Shown: positions 31,967 to 39,815 of the stretch, piece by piece
How the letters are laid out: each line of letters opens with the position of its first letter
Numbering within the stretch: position 1 is the stretch's first letter
Made by a program: the position numbers and the translations under genes
NCBI GenBank assembly: GCA_035543015.1
Contig: DATKKG010000003.1
Location: 1 to 64,000 of the forward strand
Length of the DNA stretch: 64,000 nucleotides
DNA from: DATKKG01 sp035543015
Lineage (GTDB): Archaea > Thermoproteota > Nitrososphaeria > Conexivisphaerales > DTJL01
Reading direction: 5' to 3'
The notes under the pieces: model-generated
Seen by the model: only the letters and a program-made list of their open reading frames with translations
Database searches by the model: none
What the model was told of the DNA's origin: nothing

Positions 31967-32742
31967 TCCGCGCCCACCTCGCCGAGTATCTCCTTCGCCG
32001 GCTTAATGTCTATTCCCCTCTTTGCGAAGAAGACGTTCACGTTCTCTATGTCCCTCTTCAGGAACTCGGTCGACATGGGGTGCCTCACGTCCACGGCCGA
32101 GCCGAAGTCGAAGAGGATGATGGAGCCGTGGAGCTTGAAGACGTTGTAGGAGGAGAGGTCCGCGTGCACGAGCCCTGCCTTCCTGTATAGGAGCTTCACC
32201 TGCCCGACCAGCCTTTCGTAGTCCCTTGGGTTGACCTCGGTCTCCTCCAGGGTGGGCGCCGGGACCCCTCCCTCGCCTATGAACTCCATCACCAGGACGT
32301 TCTTCTGGAGGTAGAGGGGCTCCGGGACCCTCACGCCGGCGTCGTAGGCCTGCTTGAGGTTCGCGAACTCCTTCCTTGCCCATTCGAAGATGAGCCCGTG
32401 GCCGTACCTCCTCACTCGGCTGAACCTGGGGTCACCTGTCATGTAGATCAGCCTCTTCTTGAAGTCGGATGTCGTGGTGTAGAAGAGCTTCACGGCGACG
32501 TCCCTCCCCCGGCTCACCCCCCAGTATACCCTGCCCTCCTTCCCGGCCTGCACCACCCCGTTGAGGTAGTCCAGGTCGCCCCTGCTCAGCATGTCGTAGA
32601 GGGTGAACAGGGTGTCCCTGTCGAAGACCGCCTGGCGGGAGTCCCTGTTCTCCGACCTGTTCCTGAGGTACCTGTTCTGCTTCTCGGAATTGAAAAGCGC
32701 CCTGACTATCTCGTCTTCCTGCTTTGTGCTTTCTTCACTCAA
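31963..32742 (-). CDS. rio1: RIO1-type serine protein kinase
   Basis: A 259-residue atypical kinase/ATPase for late 30S assembly. Motifs: GKEGRVYWG (P-loop-like, near 68-76), DVAVKLFY with the ATP lysine, LVHADLSSYNVF with the catalytic Asp, and IILFDFGSAVD with the metal-binding Asp. The RIO-specific flexible loop lies between. It sits 3 bp after aIF1A and overlaps the KH gene, the standard archaeal ribosome-biogenesis cluster. Confidence 0.96.
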   Translation of the reverse strand: MSEESTKQEDEIVRALFNSEKQNRYLRNRSENRDSRQAVFDRDTLFTLYDMLSRGDLDYLNGVVQAGKEGRVYWGVSRGRDVAVKLFYTTTSDFKKRLIYMTGDPRFSRVRRYGHGLIFEWARKEFANLKQAYDAGVRVPEPLYLQKNVLVMEFIGEGGVPAPTLEETEVNPRDYERLVGQVKLLYRKAGLVHADLSSYNVFKLHGSIILFDFGSAVDVRHPMSTEFLKRDIENVNVFFAKRGIDIKPAKEILGEVGAE

Positions 32743-32745
32743 GCG

Positions 32746-33057
32746 CTAGAGCTCCGGCGCGATCTGGCCCTTCTCCTTGAGCTGATCAACCTGGGCCACC
32801 GTGTACCGCCAGAGTATGTCGCACCTCTCGTCTGACTTGAAGTCCCAGGGGGCGACGAGGACGATGTCCCCCTCCCTGATCCATATCTTCCGCTTCAGCT
32901 TCCCCCTGATGCGGCCCACCCTGGTGACGCCGTCGCTGCAGTGCACCATTATGTGGTCGCTTCCCAGGAGCTTGACCACCCTGCCGAACATCTCTCCGGC
33001 CGAGGGGGACATGAACTCCTTGAGGGCCTTCTCGCTGAGAACCTTCCTTTTGCCCAA
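32746..33057 (-). CDS. eif1A: Translation initiation factor aIF1A
   Basis: A 103-residue OB-fold factor that binds the small-subunit A site during initiation. Family motifs: GRVVKLLGSDHIMVHCSDG, VGRIRGKLKRKIWIREGDIV and DERCDILWRYT. The start is TTG (MGKRKVLS), with GTTTATTACG about 33088-33096 as TATA box. The archaeal-type C-terminus, without the long acidic tail of the eukaryotic protein, is intact. Confidence 0.96.
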   Translation of the reverse strand: MGKRKVLSEKALKEFMSPSAGEMFGRVVKLLGSDHIMVHCSDGVTRVGRIRGKLKRKIWIREGDIVLVAPWDFKSDERCDILWRYTVAQVDQLKEKGQIAPEL

Positions 33058-33113
33058 GGCTGACCGAATGAATTCAAATTCGCTATCGTAATAAACTTAT
33101 TGGGCTCGCGGCG

Positions 33114-33431
33114 TCAGACGGAGAACTTGTAGATCATGAGGAAGGAGACGTCCTCTATCTTCCTCACGGCCCTCGGGTGGCCCAGCTTCTCCTTCAGGGC
33201 CCTCGCGACGATCCTGTTGCCCACCAGGTTCACGATGTCGGTCTCCTTGATCTTGGCGAGGGCGGTCTCTTCGTCCACCCTATCCCCCGAGAAGTAGTCC
33301 GGGGAGATGTCCACCTTCAGCCTCCCCTCCTTCAGCGTCCTCCCGAGGAGCTCCTCGTCGCAGATGTTCACCATCTTCGACGCCTGGTACCTGAGCTCCC
33401 GGCTGATGAAGCCCCTCTTTTCGCCGGCCAA
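33114..33431 (-). CDS. DUF424 family protein
   Basis: A 105-residue archaeal protein: MVNICDEELLGRTLKEGRLK, ISPDYFSGDRVDEETAL and the C-terminal VGNRIVARALKEKLGHP block are typical of DUF424, a small family usually encoded next to aIF2-beta or other translation genes, as here (4 bp downstream of it). Its function is not established; a translation or RNA link is inferred. The N-terminal 15 residues are more basic than usual. Confidence 0.85.
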   Translation of the reverse strand: MAGEKRGFISRELRYQASKMVNICDEELLGRTLKEGRLKVDISPDYFSGDRVDEETALAKIKETDIVNLVGNRIVARALKEKLGHPRAVRKIEDVSFLMIYKFSV

Positions 33432-33435
33432 GTTC

Positions 33436-33852
33436 CTACCCCTTCGCCGGTGACTTCGCGCCGCAGGCCTCGCAGACCAGGAGGGAGACCTTCTTCAGCT
33501 TCTCGATGTGAGTGTCCGGGCTGCCGCAGACGGGGCATATCACGTTCTCCTTGACGTACCTCTCCAGGAGGACGGCGAAGGAGTCCTTCCCCCTCCTGCC
33601 GATGAAGATCGCCCTTCCCTCGGCGTCCAGGGAGGCGGCCGTGGCCAGCTCTTTCGCCAGGTACATCAGGATCTTCGACGGCTCGCGGCGGATGACCGTC
33701 GAGACCTCCTTGAAGTTGCGGAAGATCGTCCGGCTCCCCACGAAGACCACCACAGGCTGGGGGAGGACGAGACGGCTCTCCCTCTTCGAGCTCTCCGCGG
33801 GCAGGTCCGCCTTTATCCTGTCGAGCAGCTCCCTGTAAGGCCTGGTTGACAC
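33436..33852 (-). CDS. eif2b: Translation initiation factor aIF2, beta subunit
   Basis: A 138-residue subunit of the GTP-dependent factor that delivers initiator tRNA. It has the N-terminal helix (YRELLDRIKADLP), the central alpha-beta domain with TIFRNFKEVSTVIRREPSK, and a C-terminal zinc ribbon, CPVCGS ... CEACGAKS. The start is GTG at 33852 with CTTTAAGG at about 33880-33888, leaderless. It heads the aIF2-beta/DUF424 pair. Confidence 0.96.
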   Translation of the reverse strand: MSTRPYRELLDRIKADLPAESSKRESRLVLPQPVVVFVGSRTIFRNFKEVSTVIRREPSKILMYLAKELATAASLDAEGRAIFIGRRGKDSFAVLLERYVKENVICPVCGSPDTHIEKLKKVSLLVCEACGAKSPAKG

Positions 33853-33958
33853 GACAGCCTTTACCCCCGCAGTATCCCCTTAAAGCTTTCCTTCCAAGCC
33901 TGGCCGCAGAAGGACTTATAATGAACTGAAGGGGATGAAGCTCGTTCGAGTGGTCCGC

Positions 33959-34291
33959 ATGAGCACCGACAAGGTGAGCTACGAGGAGTTCGCGAAGCTG
34001 GACATAAGGGTCGGAAGGATCGTTGAGGCGAAGAAAGTGGAGGGCTCCAGGAAGCTCGTGGAGCTGAAGATCGACATAGGCGGGACGGTGAAGAGGGCCG
34101 TCGCCGGCATTGCCTCCTTCTACGACGTCGAAAAGCTCCCCGGCGCCCAGGTGGCCGTGGTGACCAACCTCCAGCCGAGGGTCATGATGGGCCTGACCAG
34201 CGAAGTAATGATCCTGGCGGCCTTCGCCAACGACAAGCTCGCCGTCTTGAAACCCGATGTCGAAATAGAGGACGGGGCTAAGGTCTCCTAG
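33959..34291 (+). CDS. EMAP/MetG-C type tRNA-binding domain protein
   Basis: A stand-alone OB-fold protein of about 110 residues: KLDIRVGRIVEAKKVEGSRK, then LVELKIDIGG and VAVVTNLQPRVMMGLTSEVM. This domain occurs at the C-terminus of methionyl-tRNA synthetases and as free proteins (CsaA/Arc1p-like) that bind tRNA. It probably helps MetRS or another synthetase in trans. The frame opens at ATG 33935, but ACTTATAATG (33912-33921) places the transcription start near 33943, so I choose ATG 33959. Confidence 0.9.
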   Translation: MSTDKVSYEEFAKLDIRVGRIVEAKKVEGSRKLVELKIDIGGTVKRAVAGIASFYDVEKLPGAQVAVVTNLQPRVMMGLTSEVMILAAFANDKLAVLKPDVEIEDGAKVS

Positions 34292-35262
34292 TCGAGGGTG
34301 GGTATGCCGAGGTCTATGGCGAGGCCCTGCTCGGGCTCTTCGTCGAGGGACCTCCCTCCCAGAACCTGCGCCACCGGGTCGTAGACCCTGAGCTTGGAAC
34401 CCTCGCCCATGGCCATCACCATGGCCACCACCGCGGACCCCCTCTCCGAGACCTTGCTTCCGTAGTGTATCTTCATCTCGCTGCCCAGGAGGCTCTTCAG
34501 CCCCTCGGCCGAGAACTTCGCCTGCTCGAACGTGATGGGCCTGTTGCCGCTGGAGTAGATCATGACCTCGTCGACGTCTCCCTGGCCGGCCTCGTAGGCC
34601 CTGCGGACAAGCGAAGCGATGCCTTCGTCGAAGCCTCCGGAAAGGTCCCTTATCTCGAGCGTCGCCTTGCCGCGCTCCATCATCTTCGTCAGCTTCCTGA
34701 GCTCGACGGCCGGCGTCTTCCCGTCTCCCGCGATGAACAGCGCCTCAAGGGCGTCGGCCACCTTCCCGTCGATCATCTCGTAGAGCCTGCTCAGGGGGAG
34801 CTCCTCGAGGGACTCCTCCACGAACTGCTCCCGGTCGACCACGAGCATACCCCTGCAGCAGTTCTTCATCTTGTTGATCCCGACTCCGGCCTTGTACTCC
34901 ATCCACTTCTGATACTTGAAAGGCAGGAGGGCCACACCGAAGGTGTCGGTGCCCGCGGCCTCCGCCGCCCTGGCCAGCCTGGGCGCGAGGGAGCTCCCGG
35001 AGGAGCCGCCCAGACCGGCGACGACAAACGCCACGCCGCGGCCCGTCGCAGCCCCTCCGACGTAGCTCCTGATTTCGTCTTCGTCCCATCCGTTCATGTT
35101 GACGCCATCGGTGGCCTCCAGATCCTCTTCGTCAAGGCTGGCGAAGAGGTACGCTGCCCGGATTCCACGACTCTGAAGAAGGTTTACTATCCTACAACCT
35201 GACGTGCCAACGCCCACGAAGAGTATACGCCCGCCGCTAGCCTCCAAAGCTATCCCTCGCAA
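34288..35262 (-). CDS. Divergent FtsZ/tubulin-superfamily protein
   Basis: A 324-residue protein with the tubulin/FtsZ N-terminal Rossmann order: FVGVGTSGCRIVNLL (17-30), an aspartate loop, and VVAGLGGSSGSSLAPRLARAA (81-100) in place of the FtsZ signature G-G-G-T-G-T-G. TFGVALLPFKYQ follows as in FtsZ. The GTP-binding loop keeps only part of its glycines, so nucleotide binding and polymerisation are uncertain. Such divergent FtsZ-like proteins are typical of Nitrososphaerota, where the Cdv system divides the cell. Start TTG at 35262, TTATATCGG about 25 bp upstream. Convergent with the tRNA-binding gene (4-bp overlap). Confidence 0.8.
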   Translation of the reverse strand: MRGIALEASGGRILFVGVGTSGCRIVNLLQSRGIRAAYLFASLDEEDLEATDGVNMNGWDEDEIRSYVGGAATGRGVAFVVAGLGGSSGSSLAPRLARAAEAAGTDTFGVALLPFKYQKWMEYKAGVGINKMKNCCRGMLVVDREQFVEESLEELPLSRLYEMIDGKVADALEALFIAGDGKTPAVELRKLTKMMERGKATLEIRDLSGGFDEGIASLVRRAYEAGQGDVDEVMIYSSGNRPITFEQAKFSAEGLKSLLGSEMKIHYGSKVSERGSAVVAMVMAMGEGSKLRVYDPVAQVLGGRSLDEEPEQGLAIDLGIPTLD

Positions 35263-35329
35263 GGTCTACACAAAACGGCTGCCGATATAAGATGCAGTTA
35301 TCATCAACCATTTACACCTGATTAACTTA

Positions 35330-35361
35330 TGTTGACCAAAACAGGCTCAGAAAGGTCAACA
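35330..35361. promoter_or_regulatory. Inverted repeat between the FtsZ-like gene and gapN
   Basis: TGTTGACC (35330-35337) and GGTCAACA (35354-35361) are perfect 8-bp arms 16 bp apart, so equivalent points of the two arms are about 24 bp apart. They sit in the divergent promoter region, upstream of the gapN box CTTAAATCC (about 35397-35405), where an activator could bind. Confidence 0.5.
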
Positions 35362-35440
35362 ATCCCTTCTATTGTTCGTTATGAACTGCCACTAGTCTTA
35401 AATCCTTCATCTCCTTCGACCATTTCTTGGTTGATGTAGA

Positions 35441-36970
35441 ATGCAGAGGAGCTCCAGGCGGCTCGAGCTGAACGGTTTCTTCGACGGCGTGTTCGGGACC
35501 TATGATGACTCCAAGGTCTTCCGGCTGTTCATCGGGGGGGAGTGGAGGGAGAGCGGCGACGGCAAGCTGTTCAACCTCGTCAGTCCGGTGGACGGAGGGG
35601 TCTTCGCCAGCGCGGCTGCCGCGACACAGCAGGACGTGTCCGACGCCGTCGCTTCGGCCTTCTCCAGGCAGCACCTGATCAGGGACATAGCCGGGATAGA
35701 GCGGGCGGGGATCATGGAGGAGGCCCGCCACATCCTTCTGGAGCACGAGGACGACTTCGTGGGCGCCCTCATGCTGGAAGGGGGGAAGACCAGGGGCGAC
35801 GCCCAGGGGGAGGTCAGGGGCATCGGGAACAGGATGGCCCTCGCCCTGGACGAAGCCCGCAGGATATACGGGGAGTACATACCCGGCGACTGGTCGAAGG
35901 ACACGCTGGCCAAGATCGCCCTGGTGATCAGGGAGCCCGTCGGCGTCGTCGCGGCCATCTCGCCGTTCAACTACCCGCTCTTCATCCCCGCCACGAAGAT
36001 CATACCTGCCCTCCTCGCGGGCAACTCGGTCGTCGTCAAGCCGGCAAGCGCCACCCCGGTGGCCGCCCTGCTCTTCGCCAGGGTGCTTGAGGCCGCGGGG
36101 ATTCCAAAGGGGGTGCTCAACGTCGTGACGGGAAGCGGCGGGGTCGTTGGGGACTCCCTGGTGTCCGACCCCAGGGTCTCGATGGTCAGCCTCACGGGCA
36201 GCACCGAAGCCGGCAGGAGGATCGTCGAGAAGGCGGGGATCAAGAAGCTCCACCTTGAGTTGGGGGGAAAAGCCTACGCCATCGTCCTCTCCGACGCGGA
36301 CCTGAAGCTGGCCGCGGCGAAGACCGTGGAGGGGAGCCTCAAGAGCGCGGGCCAGCGCTGCGACGCCGTCAGCGCCGTCATCGTTGAGGAGGCCGTTGCG
36401 GACGAATACGTCGAGAGGGCCCTTGAGGCCTTCGACTCCTTCAAGTTCGGCAACCCGTTCGACGACGGCGTGCAGGTGGGCCCGCTGATCAACAGGGAGG
36501 CCGCCGTCAGGGTCAACCTCCTCGTCTCCGACGCTGTTCACAAGGGCGCCAGGCTGCTGCGGGGAGGCGACTTCAAGGAGGCCTACCACCAGCCGACCTT
36601 CCTCGACAGCGTGAACCTGGACTGCCGCATAGCCTGGGAGGAGACCTTCGGCCCCGTCGTGACCGTGATCAGGGTCAAGGGCGAGGAAGAGGCCCTCGAA
36701 ATCACAGCAAGGAGCAGGTACGGCCTCGACGGCTGCGTCTTCTCCAAGGACTTCTACAGGATGTGGCGCGTGGCCAAGAGGGTCCAGGCGGGGGAGATAG
36801 TGGTGAATGACCTCCCGCGCCACGGCACGGGCTACTTCCCGTTCGGAGGGGCCAAGGAGTCAGGGACCGGAAGGGAGGGCGTAGGCTACAGCATAGACGA
36901 GATGACGAACCTGAAGACCATCGTCTTCAACCTCGAGCCCGGCAGGATGGGCAAGAAGACCCTAGTCTAG
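35441..36970 (+). CDS. gapN: Non-phosphorylating glyceraldehyde-3-phosphate dehydrogenase (GapN)
   Basis: A 509-residue aldehyde dehydrogenase of the GapN group. It oxidises glyceraldehyde 3-phosphate directly to 3-phosphoglycerate with NAD(P)+. The catalytic Cys is C307 in SAGQRCDAV, the general base is E273 in LELGGKA, and ISPFNYPL (174-181) and GSTEAG (253-258) mark the cofactor domain. GapN is the usual catabolic route in Nitrososphaerota and other archaea. The start ATG 35441 lies about 40 bp after the CTTAAATCC box. Other aldehydes cannot be excluded as substrates. Confidence 0.9.
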   Translation: MQRSSRRLELNGFFDGVFGTYDDSKVFRLFIGGEWRESGDGKLFNLVSPVDGGVFASAAAATQQDVSDAVASAFSRQHLIRDIAGIERAGIMEEARHILLEHEDDFVGALMLEGGKTRGDAQGEVRGIGNRMALALDEARRIYGEYIPGDWSKDTLAKIALVIREPVGVVAAISPFNYPLFIPATKIIPALLAGNSVVVKPASATPVAALLFARVLEAAGIPKGVLNVVTGSGGVVGDSLVSDPRVSMVSLTGSTEAGRRIVEKAGIKKLHLELGGKAYAIVLSDADLKLAAAKTVEGSLKSAGQRCDAVSAVIVEEAVADEYVERALEAFDSFKFGNPFDDGVQVGPLINREAAVRVNLLVSDAVHKGARLLRGGDFKEAYHQPTFLDSVNLDCRIAWEETFGPVVTVIRVKGEEEALEITARSRYGLDGCVFSKDFYRMWRVAKRVQAGEIVVNDLPRHGTGYFPFGGAKESGTGREGVGYSIDEMTNLKTIVFNLEPGRMGKKTLV

Positions 36971-37116
36971 GGCTCCTGTTTCGCAGAGCCAGGGGCGGCC
37001 TGGAGCGTAGCCGGAAAGTCCCGGACGGTCAGTGACGACCCGCAGTACTGGCATTTCTCCGCGCCGCCGCCGTCAGGGATCGCGGTGGATTCGCCGCACC
37101 TGGCGCACTCGGCCAA
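36967..37116 (-). CDS. Small zinc-ribbon protein (49 aa)
   Basis: A TTG at 37116 opens a 49-codon frame with two knuckles, ECARCGES and KCQYCGSS, 16 residues apart, and a Pro/Ala-rich tail: a compact zinc ribbon. It is convergent with gapN (4-bp overlap) and divergent from the methyltransferase gene. GTAAAGG near 37165 could be its TATA box. Such miniproteins are often missed by gene finders; the start is uncertain. Confidence 0.55.
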   Translation of the reverse strand: MAECARCGESTAIPDGGGAEKCQYCGSSLTVRDFPATLQAAPGSAKQEP

Positions 37117-37228
37117 GCTATGGGGGGACAGCCACTACGGCGTGTTTCAGGTTTCCTTTACCACGTCCGGGCGGTGCCCGCACGCCCTCCGACAGCTTAT
37201 ATCCGGGGCTCCTGAGGAGGGTTACGGG

Positions 37229-38344
37229 TTGCGGGGGGAGAGTTCCGGGGTCTCACGAGACGCGGGGGCACACGACACGCTCCATCTTGACAGGACCGAA
37301 GTGGAGGGGACGATCCGGTCCCTGTTGGCCTCGAAGGATGTCGGGGCCCTCAGGCTGGGAGTGAAAGGCCTCGAAGAACACCTGGTCGGGCCCGGAGGGA
37401 ACGCTGGACCGGGAGGTCCCGGGGACATCGTCTTGAGGGCCGACGTCGTCCGGGCGGAGCTCAGGCAGGCTTTGGAGGCGAGGACCCTTACGAGGGCGAA
37501 GCACTATCTGAGGCGGTTCCAGGAAGGCCTCAAGGAGCCGAAGTTCGGGGAGATCAACGAAATCAACCTGCGCCGGTGGAAGGAGTATGACGAAGTGTGG
37601 ACCGACAGCCTCTGGGTCATGGGGAGGCGCGACACCTCGGGGGCGCATGTCGGCTGGTACTGGGGGAACTTCGTCCCCGAGATCCCGCGCCAGATGATGC
37701 TGAGATACACTAGGAAGGGTGACTGGGTCCTCGATGCCTTCGCCGGCAGCGGAACCACGCTGATCGAATGCAGGAGGCTGGGGAGGAACGGTATAGGGGT
37801 GGAGCTGAGTCCGAAGGTCGCCGCCTCCGCGAGGAGGCTCGTGGCGAAGGAGGCCAACGCGGACGACGTCAAGACCGAAGTGCTCGTTGGAGACAGCTCC
37901 AGGCTGGACCTCAGGCCCGTGCTGAAGAGTCTGGGCGCCCACCACGTGGATCTCCTGATCATGCACCCCCCGTATCATGACATCATCAAGTTCTCCGACG
38001 ACCCCGACGACCTTAGCAACGCCTCGGACGTGTCTTCCTTCCTCGCCGGGTTCTCTGCGTGCGTGGAGAACGTGGCGCCGCTCCTCGCCAGGGGCAGGTA
38101 CATGGCGCTGGTGATCGGCGACAAGTACTCCCGAGGGGAATGGATCCCCCTCGGATTCCTGTGCATGGAGAGCGTCCTCAGGAGGAAGGATTTCTCCCTG
38201 AAGTCGATCATAGTGAAGAACTTCGAACGGACCCGCGGGAAGAGGAGCAGCATGGAGCTGTGGAGGTACAGGGCCCTGGCAGGCGGCTTCTACGTCTTCA
38301 AGCACGAATACATCTTCGTCTTCAGGAAACGCGGCGCGGCCTAA
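37229..38344 (+). CDS. DNA methyltransferase (amino-methyltransferase class)
   Basis: A protein of about 371 residues. The SAM-binding motif I DAFAGSGTT is at 169-177 and the catalytic motif IV reads MHPPYHD (246-251), where D-P-P-Y or S-P-P-Y is usual, so it is an N4-cytosine or N6-adenine enzyme of the beta-like order with an unusual first residue. The N-terminal 100 residues are unrelated to the family. No restriction gene is adjacent, so it is an orphan; it could act in regulation. The frame is open to 37085, but the TATA box CTTATATCC (37197-37205) places the start near the TTG at 37229. Confidence 0.82.
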   Translation: MRGESSGVSRDAGAHDTLHLDRTEVEGTIRSLLASKDVGALRLGVKGLEEHLVGPGGNAGPGGPGDIVLRADVVRAELRQALEARTLTRAKHYLRRFQEGLKEPKFGEINEINLRRWKEYDEVWTDSLWVMGRRDTSGAHVGWYWGNFVPEIPRQMMLRYTRKGDWVLDAFAGSGTTLIECRRLGRNGIGVELSPKVAASARRLVAKEANADDVKTEVLVGDSSRLDLRPVLKSLGAHHVDLLIMHPPYHDIIKFSDDPDDLSNASDVSSFLAGFSACVENVAPLLARGRYMALVIGDKYSRGEWIPLGFLCMESVLRRKDFSLKSIIVKNFERTRGKRSSMELWRYRALAGGFYVFKHEYIFVFRKRGAA

Positions 38345-38466
38345 CCCCGTGGCGGCTAGCCCCTGGACGGTCCGCCGGAACCGTAAGCTCTATATTCGAG
38401 ATGCAAGGCTCTGCCGCTTATGTCTCAGCAGCTTGGCTCTGACATACGTTCTGAGGTGCATCGTCC

Positions 38467-39696
38467 ATGGCCCTAGTGGGTGCTGACATTGCTTGGATGC
38501 TTACTGCCACGGCCCTCGTCATGATCATGACGCCGGCCCTGGGGTTCTTCTATGGAGGCCTGGTGAGGAGGAAGAACCTGGTCTCCACCATAGTCCAGTG
38601 CTTCATAATATTCGCCGTGGTGAGCTTGGTCTGGGCCCTGTGGGGCTACTCGCTGGCCTTCAGCCCCTCTGTCAACGGCGTCATCGGGGACCTTTCGGCC
38701 GCCGGGCTGAACGGCGTGGGTGCGGCCGCCAACGCGGTCTACGCGGCCACGATACCGGCCCTTCTCTTCTTCGCATTTCAGCTCAAGTTCGCCGCCATAA
38801 CTCCGGCCCTTATCATAGGCGCCTTCGCTGAGAGGATCAGGTTCAAGGCCCTCCTCATTTTCATAATCCTCTGGGCCACCTTCATCTACGCACCGGTTGC
38901 CCATTGGGTGTGGGGAGACGGCGGATGGCTCAGGGCGCTGGGGGTCATAGACTTCGCCGGAGGCCTGGTGGTCCACATCTCAGCTGGGATGTCGGCCCTC
39001 GCGGCTGCGCTGGTCATAGGTCGCAGGAAGGGCCTCGAAGGCTCGTCCGAAACGCGCCCGAACAACATACCTTTCGTCATACTCGGAGCCTCAATCCTCT
39101 GGTTCGGCTGGTTCGGCTTTAACGGCGGCAGCTCATTCGCTGCGAACGAGCTTGCCGTCCAGGCGCTGGTCAACACGAACATGGCCGCCGCAGCCGCGGC
39201 TGTGAGCTGGATGCTCGTGGACTGGTCCAGGAAGGGGAAGCCCTCCGCCGTCGGCATCTCCGTGGGTGCCGTCTGCGGGATGGTCGCGATCACCCCGGCC
39301 GCTGGGTTCGTGGGGGTCGGTCCCGCGGTGTTCATCGGCCTCGTGGTCGGAGTCCTCTCCAACTTCGTCTCCAACTGGCGCGCCAGCAGGACGAGAATCG
39401 ATGACGCGCTCGACGTCTTCGCCTGCCACGGCGTGGGAAGCATGTGGGGAGTCGTCGCCACGGGCATATTCGCTACGACCGCCATCAACGCCAGCGGTCC
39501 CAACGGCGCGCTCTACGGCAACCCGTATCTGCTGCTCGTGCAGTCGTTCGCCGTCGTGGTCGTCGCCGCCTTCTCCTTCTTCGGCTCCTACTTCCTGCTG
39601 AAGGTGATCAACTTCATCACCCCGGTCCGAGTGAGTCCCGAAGAGGAAGAGACGGGGCTGGACATGAGCCAGCACGGGGAAGAAGCCTACACCTAG
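38467..39696 (+). CDS. amt: Ammonium transporter Amt
   Basis: A 409-residue channel with 11 helices. Signature features: TPALGFFYGGLVRRKN at the start of helix 1-2, DFAGGLVVHISAGMSAL with the first pore histidine, the FNGGSSFAAN segment, and VFACHGVGSMWGVVATG with the second. It imports ammonium; whether for assimilation or sensing is open, because no PII (glnK) gene follows. Starts at ATG 38467; CTATATTCG at about 38390 is the nearest TATA-like box. Confidence 0.96.
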   Translation: MALVGADIAWMLTATALVMIMTPALGFFYGGLVRRKNLVSTIVQCFIIFAVVSLVWALWGYSLAFSPSVNGVIGDLSAAGLNGVGAAANAVYAATIPALLFFAFQLKFAAITPALIIGAFAERIRFKALLIFIILWATFIYAPVAHWVWGDGGWLRALGVIDFAGGLVVHISAGMSALAAALVIGRRKGLEGSSETRPNNIPFVILGASILWFGWFGFNGGSSFAANELAVQALVNTNMAAAAAAVSWMLVDWSRKGKPSAVGISVGAVCGMVAITPAAGFVGVGPAVFIGLVVGVLSNFVSNWRASRTRIDDALDVFACHGVGSMWGVVATGIFATTAINASGPNGALYGNPYLLLVQSFAVVVVAAFSFFGSYFLLKVINFITPVRVSPEEEETGLDMSQHGEEAYT

Positions 39697-39815
39697 ACCG
39701 GGATCGAGGAACGTCGCTCGAGAGACCGCGGTGCGAGCGGGGCTCATGCGCGGGGATCATGCGGTCCCTGCGCATGGACATGGCTTATAGGAGACCCCAG
39801 AGTCAATCAGAGACG

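Noticed and set aside
35369..36823. A 484-codon minus-strand frame opposite gapN
   Set aside because: Shadow of gapN: no family motifs, Asp/Gly/Val/Arg repeats typical of antisense frames.
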